A stretch of DNA of 5,542 bases from NCBI GenBank assembly GCA_021107195.1, contig JAIOTF010000306.1, forward strand, positions 1 through 5,542, given 5' to 3'. This DNA is from Anaerolineaceae bacterium. GTDB taxonomy: Bacteria > Chloroflexota > Anaerolineae > Anaerolineales > Anaerolineaceae. Both the position numbers and the translations under genes were made by a program. Positions 1 through 4,917 of the stretch are shown here, one piece after another (positions within the stretch are counted from its first letter, which is position 1; each line of letters starts with the position of its first letter). The notes under the pieces are model-generated. The model saw nothing but the letters and a program-made list of their open reading frames with translations. It was not told the origin of the DNA and made no database searches.

Positions 1-1704
1 ACGCATTACACCAGTCGTGGCAATATCGAGATCACCATAGATGGCGGGACGCCTGTGCTGCTCAATCAATATGGCAGCAGCCTGGCATTCCAGCAGCGCT
101 GGGACAGTCCGTTGATGGCAGATGGCACACATACAATTGTGCTTCGGCATCCCGGCGGGACAAAGTATATCGACATCGATGCGTTGATCGTTTCTTCGCC
201 TGAAAGTGATCCGCCTGCGGTGGTTACTCTAAATGCAGTTACTGGCAGCGAAACAGGTGAAATTGATCTGGATTGGATCGCCCCCGGCGATGATGGCAAC
301 ACTGGCACCGCTACAGAATACCTTGTACGTTATGCTTCCAGTGCCATTGATTCACAATCCGCATGGGATGCTGCTACAGATGTAAATGGAGAACCAGTGC
401 CAGAAGTGGCTGGCACAGCCCAGTCGATGACCGTCTCCGGTCTTACGCCCGGGCAAACTTACTACTTCGCCCTGCGTACCCTGGATGATTCGGGCAATCT
501 GTCTGATCTATCCAATTCACCTTCGGCTGAGGCCAAAGCGCCAACGCCGGTGGGTGTCGGCACTTACGAAGAAGATGATGCCAATCTCGTCTACACAGGC
601 AATTGGACGACATGGAGACATAGCAGTGCCTCAGGCGGTTCGATCCGCTACACCAATCAGGGAGGGGCGTCAGCGACGTTGACTTTCTCTGGCCGTCAGG
701 TGAGTTTACTGTATACGAATTACACCAGCCGGGGCAATATAGAAATCACCATCGATGGTGGTGCGCCGGTGCTGCTCAATCAATATGGCAGCAGCCTGGC
801 ATTCCAGCAGCGCTGGGATAGTTCCTTAATGACAGACGGCACGCATACAATTGTGCTGCGGCATCCTGGCGGTTCGCATTATGTGGATATTGACGCCCTG
901 ATTGTTGCTTCACCAGAGAGCGATCCGCCTGCTGCGGTAACCCTGAATGCAGCCATCGGCAGTGAAACGGGAGAGATTGATCTGAGTTGGAATGCTTCCG
1001 GCGATGATGGTAACACCGGTACAGCGACGGAGTATGTGGTGCGGTTTGCAGATGCAGCCATTGATACGGAAACCAAGTGGGATGCAGCGACAGAGGTGAA
1101 TGGGGAACCGGTGCCCGAAGTTGCCGGGACAGCACAGGCGATGACGGTTACCAGTCTGGTGCCTGGACAAACGTATTACTTTGCCTTGCGCACCCTGGAT
1201 GATTCGGGCAACTTATCTGATCTATCCAATTCACCTTCGGCTGAGGCCAAGGCACCCACACCGGTTGGTACAGGTTTGTATCAGCAAAACGATCCAAATA
1301 TCATCTACACCGGCAATTGGTCAACCTGGAACGATACCCGCGCCTCCGGCGGGAGCATCACATATAGCAATGACAACACTGCCACATCTACATTGACTTT
1401 CACAGGCAAGCAAATCGATCTTATCTTCACACGCTACACTTCCCGTGGAGATATCCAAATCATCATTGATGGATATGTGTACCCGCTCTTCTCACAATAT
1501 GGCAACAGCCTGGTCTATCAAAACAAGTTGCTCATCGGATACCTTTCCGAAGGGACGCACACAATTGTATTCAGCCATCCCGGAGGAAGCCATTACATCG
1601 ATATCGATGCCCTGGAAGTTCACCCGGAAATGACCTATTCCAGCCCAGGGATATTGGAAGATGGTAGTTTTGCAGTTGCCGCCGATGGGAATATTCAACC
1701 CTGA
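1..1704 (+). CDS. modular extracellular protein, jelly-roll/CBM-like and Fn3 repeats (5' end outside window)
   Basis: The frame is open from base 1, so the true start lies upstream; 567 residues are visible. Domain order: end of a jelly-roll-like module (residues 1 to about 64), Fn3 (about 71-180), complete jelly-roll-like module (about 189-302), Fn3 (about 309-418), a more divergent jelly-roll-like module (about 427-540), then a short tail ending in NIQP. Each jelly-roll-like unit has YTGNW near its start, then YTSRG(N/D)I and HPGG..Y(I/V)DIDAL. The Fn3 units carry GDDGNTGTATEY and GQTYYFALRTLDDSGN. Such arrays are known from secreted or cell-surface glycan-binding, adhesion or hydrolase proteins; any catalytic domain would be upstream. 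No membrane anchor, LPXTG or recognisable sorting domain is seen at the C-terminus. A terminator follows 51 bp after the stop. The coding call is firm; ligand and role are inference. Confidence 0.9.
   Translation, partial: THYTSRGNIEITIDGGTPVLLNQYGSSLAFQQRWDSPLMADGTHTIVLRHPGGTKYIDIDALIVSSPESDPPAVVTLNAVTGSETGEIDLDWIAPGDDGNTGTATEYLVRYASSAIDSQSAWDAATDVNGEPVPEVAGTAQSMTVSGLTPGQTYYFALRTLDDSGNLSDLSNSPSAEAKAPTPVGVGTYEEDDANLVYTGNWTTWRHSSASGGSIRYTNQGGASATLTFSGRQVSLLYTNYTSRGNIEITIDGGAPVLLNQYGSSLAFQQRWDSSLMTDGTHTIVLRHPGGSHYVDIDALIVASPESDPPAAVTLNAAIGSETGEIDLSWNASGDDGNTGTATEYVVRFADAAIDTETKWDAATEVNGEPVPEVAGTAQAMTVTSLVPGQTYYFALRTLDDSGNLSDLSNSPSAEAKAPTPVGTGLYQQNDPNIIYTGNWSTWNDTRASGGSITYSNDNTATSTLTFTGKQIDLIFTRYTSRGDIQIIIDGYVYPLFSQYGNSLVYQNKLLIGYLSEGTHTIVFSHPGGSHYIDIDALEVHPEMTYSSPGILEDGSFAVAADGNIQP
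7..1626 (+). repeat. 714-bp tandem coding repeat (jelly-roll + Fn3 unit)
   Basis: Equivalent codons of the YTSRG motif begin at bases 7, 721 and 1435, an exact spacing of 714 bp (238 codons) both times. Some blocks are identical at the DNA level: 55-104 matches 769-818 (50 bp) and 502-536 matches 1216-1250 (35 bp). Other stretches have many synonymous and some non-synonymous changes. The third copy has only the jelly-roll half and is the most diverged. This indicates tandem duplication with patchy later homogenisation. Confidence 0.9.
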
Positions 1705-1755
1705 TCCGGCAAAACTGTGGGAATGAAAGCAGCAAATCCCCCCACTACAAAAACC

Positions 1756-1790
1756 AAGCCCCGCTCAAACGAGCGGGGCTTCTATTTACA
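1756..1790. terminator. bidirectional intrinsic terminator between convergent genes
   Basis: A perfect 11-bp inverted repeat (AAGCCCCGCTC, 1756-1766, and its complement 1771-1781) encloses a 4-base AAAC loop. On the + strand it is followed by CTATTT. On the - strand the hairpin is followed by GGTTTTTG, a better T-tract. It lies 51 bp after the stop of the + strand modular protein and directly after the end of the small - strand ORFs, so it can serve both directions. Confidence 0.75.
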
Positions 1791-1869
1791 ATTCGATTTG
1801 AATATCCACCCGGTTTTTGCCTGTCACCGGAAAACGATAAACATCCTCACGAACCTGCTGCCATACCAT
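1786..1869 (-). CDS. possible 27-residue small protein, unknown
   Basis: An ATG at 1867-1869 opens a 27-codon frame beginning MVWQQVREDVYRFPV and ending RVDIQIEL with TAA at 1786-1788, 4 bases from the terminator hairpin. Upstream on the same strand is GAGG about 8 bases from the ATG, a usable Shine-Dalgarno, and the ORF starts 34 bp after the stop of the 65-codon ORF. Its position between a plausible ribosome site and a terminator is the main support. I do not recognise the product. It may instead be the out-of-frame tail of a degraded longer gene. Confidence 0.25.
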   Translation of the reverse strand: MVWQQVREDVYRFPVTGKNRVDIQIEL

Positions 1870-1903
1870 TGGTTTATCCTCACAGCCCCCCTTCCAGCAG
1901 ACA

Positions 1904-2101
1904 TTACTCTGTCCAGCCGCGTGCCCTGGTTTCGGCCAGCACCTGCTGCCAGGCAGGCTTGTCCGTGTGGTCATAATGCCGCAGTCCCAACGTAGACAGA
2001 TATTCCACAAACCCCGGCGCTGACAAACCATAATACTTTTCCCATTCCTTAATCTGTTTCTGTGTGTGATCATGCAGCCACACGGCCATCACAAGCGTCA
2101 T
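1904..2101 (-). CDS. small hypothetical protein, 65 residues, possibly the remnant of a longer gene
   Basis: The frame begins MTLVMAVWLHDHTQKQ and ends TRARGWTE, with TAA at 1904-1906. It has a natural protein-like composition: Trp and Tyr residues, a charged amphipathic helix around QKQIKEWEKYYG, and a second helix around AWQQVLAETRARG. No known family is recognised. No good Shine-Dalgarno precedes the ATG at 2101; a second in-frame ATG lies 4 codons in. The same frame reads upstream to a TGA at 2135-2137 and, beyond that one stop, continues for about 38 further sense codons. That is compatible with a gene broken by a nonsense change. The unit converges on the gene at 1-1704 and shares its terminator. 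Confidence 0.4.
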   Translation of the reverse strand: MTLVMAVWLHDHTQKQIKEWEKYYGLSAPGFVEYLSTLGLRHYDHTDKPAWQQVLAETRARGWTE

Positions 2102-2207
2102 TTGTGACTGCTGTGTATCCCAGCGGAAAACATCTCATGATAAAAAGCCGCCTGTCAATTCCCTGAATTCACCCACTGTCTTTGGGGCAAATACTTGACT
2201 CAATATG

Positions 2208-2236
2208 TTGACGTCTAAATGGAAAATCCTTATACT
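2208..2236 (+). promoter_or_regulatory. sigma70-type promoter for the 2240-2735 unit
   Basis: TTGACG (2208-2213) and TATACT (2231-2236) are separated by 17 bases, close to the vegetative consensus at optimal spacing; the transcript would start near 2243. A perfect TATAAT lies just downstream at 2253-2258 but has only a weak -35 (TTATAC at 2230-2235), so a second start is possible. The region is AT-rich and intergenic, and a terminator on the same strand lies about 440 bp downstream. Confidence 0.55.
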
Positions 2237-2337
2237 GATTACAAGGCGGGTCTATAATATCTGTTTTTTCTCCCTCCCCATAAAGCACTTGAGATACAGC
2301 GGTTTGTCGTTTCTGTTTGTTAAATTTGTCAAACCTT

Positions 2338-2544
2338 ATGTATGAATTTGCATTGCTTTGGAGTTCAAATCATAGTGAATTCAGAATTGTCAAACACATT
2401 GATGTGTTCTCATCGGCAAACCATTTAGACCCTGATTTTGTTATCACCGAAGAGGGGAAAAAGATCGGCTCACAGTCTGGATATATTGCGAAAATGCAAA
2501 AAAGCTCTGCAAGCGCAGAACTTCAACTGGTTTTCAAAGGATAG
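2338..2544 (+). CDS. possible small hypothetical protein, 68 residues
   Basis: An ATG at 2338 opens a 68-codon frame starting MYEFALLWSSNHSEF and ending ELQLVFKG with TAG. The frame also allows a TTG start at 2317. Neither start has a recognisable Shine-Dalgarno; the upstream bases are AT-rich and lack GGAG. The peptide has mixed composition without low complexity (for example DPDFVITEEGKKIGSQSG) but no family that I recognise. It sits inside a unit with its own promoter and terminator. It could be a real small protein, a fragment of a lost gene, or chance within a non-coding transcript. Confidence 0.3.
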   Translation: MYEFALLWSSNHSEFRIVKHIDVFSSANHLDPDFVITEEGKKIGSQSGYIAKMQKSSASAELQLVFKG

Positions 2545-2594
2545 TTATGTTGTGGCGTTTGCTTCTAAATAAAGCGTGACGCAAAATGGCACAT

Positions 2595-2673
2595 TGACCA
2601 TTTATGAGTGGACACTTAATCAGCGTGTTGAGGGCCCCCGGAAGGGGATAACATTCGAGTCCCCTATGGGTCA
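2595..2673 (+). pseudogene. degenerate tRNA-Lys(CUU)-like sequence
   Basis: Elements occur in tRNA order over 79 bases. A 5' acceptor-like TGACCAT (2595-2601) pairs with ATGGGTCA (2666-2673), with one G bulged. An anticodon-like arm has stem GTGGA/TCAGC and a 7-base loop CACTTAA, where CTT would be the anticodon. A T-loop TTCGAGT (2654-2660) has T-stem strands AGGGG (2643-2647) and CCCCT (2661-2665). Defects: the D-arm is almost absent, position 33 is A instead of U, the anticodon stem has a mismatch, six extra bases sit between the 5' T-stem strand and the T-loop, the variable region is enlarged, and no CCA follows. It is at best a relic or mimic; coincidence is possible. Confidence 0.28.
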
Positions 2674-2680
2674 TCCGAAG

Positions 2681-2733
2681 ACCGCTCACTGAGCTTGTCG
2701 AATATCATGCAGAGCAGTGAGCGGTTTTATTTT
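2681..2733 (+). terminator. intrinsic terminator of the short + strand unit
   Basis: A perfect 11-bp stem, ACCGCTCACTG (2681-2691) with its complement at 2715-2725, encloses a 23-base loop and is followed by TTTATTTT. The length, GC content and T-tract fit Rho-independent termination on the + strand. It begins 7 bases after the tRNA-like sequence. Confidence 0.75.
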
Positions 2734-2773
2734 CGTGTTGGGCCAACCTTATATCAAATATTGAGAAAACTCA

Positions 2774-2823
2774 ATAATCAAAAATGAATTCGCAGCCCAA
2801 ATTGAGGGCTGCGAATTCATTTT
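2774..2823 (-). terminator. intrinsic terminator of the - strand operon
   Basis: An 18-bp perfect inverted repeat (AAAATGAATTCGCAGCCC at 2781-2798, complement at 2806-2823) has a 7-base loop. Read on the - strand, the hairpin runs into TTTTTGATTATT. It starts 42 bases after the stop codon of the 634-residue acidic protein. A small extra hairpin, TATTGAG-AAAA-CTCAATA (2759-2776), lies immediately beyond. Together with the + strand terminator at 2681-2733 it insulates two convergent units. Confidence 0.82.
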
Positions 2824-2865
2824 GGCTAACCTCATCCTGCGTGTATCATCACATCTGTTTCAATT

Positions 2866-4770
2866 CTAATTCGGCGGCTTCTCCACTCCACCCTCGCCAT
2901 TCATCCCCCCAGGCGGAGTCAATTTCTCGTCTGCATCAAATTCGCCCGGATTTACCTTCTTCTCTTTAGACAGCCCGCCGCTGGAGTCATCCCCCCAGTT
3001 GATGTTCGGGTCAAGGCTTGCATCTAAAGACTCTTTCAGGTTCACTGGCCGCTCTCTGTCGTGTTCTTCCTCGTCAACCGGTTGTGACATCGACTCAACT
3101 GGGTCAAGGGGCGTATTCCTCTCAGGTATGGCAAAGTCTTTAAGAGCCTCAACGAGGCCACTATCTTTTGGGGGAGCCTTATATTTTTCAACGTAGCCTG
3201 AATCATAGACAGCTCCATCGGGATCGGGCGTCCTGACACCAGTAGCATCATCACCTCTTGGATCAACATCTTCCGATGCACCTCCTCCACCCAACGTGTC
3301 AGAGAGTCGTCCCCAAAGCAATCCCGCAGTAACTTTACCAGACACATGTCTTTTTCCGGGCTTGCTGGGGTGTCCATATACTGTTCCATCTTTTGATGCA
3401 TTATATTCATTCATAAAGTCCTCGTCTTTTTCATTAGCCTCCTCTTCAGCTTGCCCTTCTGCCTCATTTTCTTCTTCTTCAGTTTGTTTTGCGTCGTCAC
3501 CCCCACCTCCACCTCCGCCGAAAATCGTTTTAAGAGCCGATGCAATATCTGCCAGAATACCAGCGGCTCTTTGGTCAGCGCCAGCAGAAGCAGCACCCCG
3601 AAGGTCCGTTCCATCTATTCCAAATTGAGGACCGGTTACCAGCCCATGATTGGCAGCAAGGTCGGCTGGATCTGGACGATTTCCTTCGCCCATGACCCCC
3701 ATGACATCGCCCAGTGGACCATCCATTTTGTTCATCTCTTCTTCAGTAGTCTCTCTTGGATCCCACTCACCACTCGCCCCCTTTTCTGGATTGATCGGAA
3801 GTCCATTCTCATCCACAAAATTTTCGAAGGGGTCCCCGCCGTCTTCCAACCTTGGATCATCAATACCTACCTCCCCGCCCTGATACTCACCGCTTACATC
3901 TTTTCCAGCAGTTCCCGCAACACTGCCATATCCATCCTTAATGCGATTTTCCTGATGAGGGTCAAATTTCTGTTCAACGCCCGGATCAAATTTATCCTCT
4001 TCTCCGCCCCCGCGCGCCAGCTTGAGTTCATCATCAAATCCCTCGCGCACCACGTCCATTCCATCCTGCATCTCAGACGCTTCCCTCGGCAGACTGGATG
4101 TCTCGCCCGCCATGTCCACGGTTTTCTGCATATCAAGCCCTGAATCACTGCTGCCAGAAGGCCCATCCCTTAAGTTTTCTGGAATCTCCATGCTATTGGA
4201 ATCATGGGTAGGTGGAGGAATATTGGAATCATCAGTCACTGCCGGGCCAACCCTTTCTTTGACATTGGGGCCATCATTCGAATCGATGATTGCCACCCGG
4301 TCAACCGCCTCAGATGGGACAGCTTGCTCCATCCGCGATGGCTCCTCTGGCGTCGGCCAGGTCCCGATCATTTCTCTCTCGCCAATTTCCATCGGATTTT
4401 CCGGCAGCGGGACAGTGTCGATCATCACATCCCCGCCATCCCGCGAAAGTGCCTTCTCTGGCCGATCAACGAGTCCTTCGACTGGAGGCTCACCAACTGG
4501 CTCAGGTCTGGCTCCCAGGCCATCGTCAGCTTTCACAATGGGCACAGGCGCTTCCGTAACCGCAGCCTGCACCACTTCCGCAAAAGCATTTTCAACCGTT
4601 TCTGCTTCTGCAAAATCCCTTTCTGTCTCAACCATCGCTTCCGGCTCAAAGGTGGCCTGCTCAAGCTGCTGTACCTCCTCCTGCACCTCTGCGCTTTCCA
4701 CACTTTCCTGAACTTCGCTGCTTTCTGCTTCCTGCGGCAGTTCGCTGCTTTCCATATTTGGTAACGTCAT
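2866..4770 (-). CDS. large acidic, apparently disordered protein, 634 residues, unknown function
   Basis: The ATG at 4768-4770 is preceded by AAGGAG at a spacing of 6 bases, so the start is well supported; TAG is at 2866-2868. The protein has no cysteine, no signal peptide and no membrane segment. Residues 1-65 are rich in Glu, Gln and Ser with a coiled-coil-like stretch. A Pro/Asp/Gly-rich middle follows. Residues about 400-417 (QRAAGILADIASALKTIF) form one of the few predicted amphipathic helices and run into seven glycines (418-424). After that come a Glu-rich block, a short hydrophobic patch (VTAGLLWGRLSDTL, near 480) and an acidic tail ending VEKPPN. It is downstream of the Lys-Asp-repeat gene on the same strand and is followed by a strong terminator. 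No family is recognised; a scaffold, linker or surface role is only a guess. Confidence 0.85.
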   Translation of the reverse strand: MTLPNMESSELPQEAESSEVQESVESAEVQEEVQQLEQATFEPEAMVETERDFAEAETVENAFAEVVQAAVTEAPVPIVKADDGLGARPEPVGEPPVEGLVDRPEKALSRDGGDVMIDTVPLPENPMEIGEREMIGTWPTPEEPSRMEQAVPSEAVDRVAIIDSNDGPNVKERVGPAVTDDSNIPPPTHDSNSMEIPENLRDGPSGSSDSGLDMQKTVDMAGETSSLPREASEMQDGMDVVREGFDDELKLARGGGEEDKFDPGVEQKFDPHQENRIKDGYGSVAGTAGKDVSGEYQGGEVGIDDPRLEDGGDPFENFVDENGLPINPEKGASGEWDPRETTEEEMNKMDGPLGDVMGVMGEGNRPDPADLAANHGLVTGPQFGIDGTDLRGAASAGADQRAAGILADIASALKTIFGGGGGGGDDAKQTEEEENEAEGQAEEEANEKDEDFMNEYNASKDGTVYGHPSKPGKRHVSGKVTAGLLWGRLSDTLGGGGASEDVDPRGDDATGVRTPDPDGAVYDSGYVEKYKAPPKDSGLVEALKDFAIPERNTPLDPVESMSQPVDEEEHDRERPVNLKESLDASLDPNINWGDDSSGGLSKEKKVNPGEFDADEKLTPPGGMNGEGGVEKPPN

Positions 4771-4776
4771 CTCAAT

Positions 4777-4782
4777 CTCCTT
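4777..4782 (-). promoter_or_regulatory. Shine-Dalgarno for the 634-residue acidic protein
   Basis: AAGGAG on the - strand lies 6 bases upstream of the ATG at 4770. It is a near-perfect anti-16S match at optimal spacing, which fixes this start and argues that the long minus-strand frame is translated rather than the overlapping plus-strand frames. Confidence 0.78.
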
Positions 4783-4810
4783 AATCCGTTTGGGTCATTC
4801 CCACTGTGGT

Positions 4811-4879
4811 TTATTGAACACGACAAGGACCTGATTGAATGCTGTTTGTGATGTTGAACAGATCTCCTGGTGTAGCCAT
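4811..4879 (-). CDS. possible 22-codon mini-ORF between the two disordered-protein genes
   Basis: An ATG at 4877-4879 opens a frame beginning MATPGDLFNITNSIQ and ending GPCRVQ with TAA at 4811-4813. A strong Shine-Dalgarno, AGAAGGAGAT, lies upstream, but the gap from GGAG to ATG is 13 bases, longer than usual. The mini-ORF lies in the 147-bp gap between the Lys-Asp-repeat gene (stop at 4918) and the acidic protein (start at 4770). It could be a leader peptide, a genuine microprotein, or the residual 5' end of a deleted gene. No family is recognised. Confidence 0.28.
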   Translation of the reverse strand: MATPGDLFNITNSIQSGPCRVQ

Positions 4880-4917
4880 TGTGCAGATGTATCTCCTTCT
4901 AAGAACTTTTTTGTGAG

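Noticed and set aside
66..1170. Minus-strand frames opposite the modular protein
   Set aside because: They recur at the 714-bp period as antisense shadows of the Fn3 repeats and have no ribosome sites.
1786..2073. 95-codon - strand frame as a single gene
   Set aside because: Most of it overlaps the more protein-like 65-codon ORF in another frame and has an irregular Arg/Cys/Trp-rich composition. Only its last 27 codons, after a GAGG site, are considered possible.
2130..2158. Perfect TTGACA (- strand, 2153-2158) as the promoter of the small - strand ORF
   Set aside because: No acceptable -10 box occurs at 16-18 bases; TATCAT lies only about 10 bases away.
2393..2408. 16-bp palindrome AACACATTGATGTGTT as a regulator operator
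   Set aside because: It lies inside the transcribed ORF, about 150 bp downstream of the promoter, with no second copy in the window. Palindromes of this size arise by chance in AT-rich DNA.
3451..4764. Long plus-strand open frames (186 to 230 codons) opposite the acidic protein gene
   Set aside because: They overlap each other in different frames, have odd Ser/Pro/Phe/Arg compositions expected from antisense of Glu/Asp/Gly-rich coding DNA, and lack ribosome sites. The - strand frame spans the whole region with an ideal Shine-Dalgarno and a terminator.
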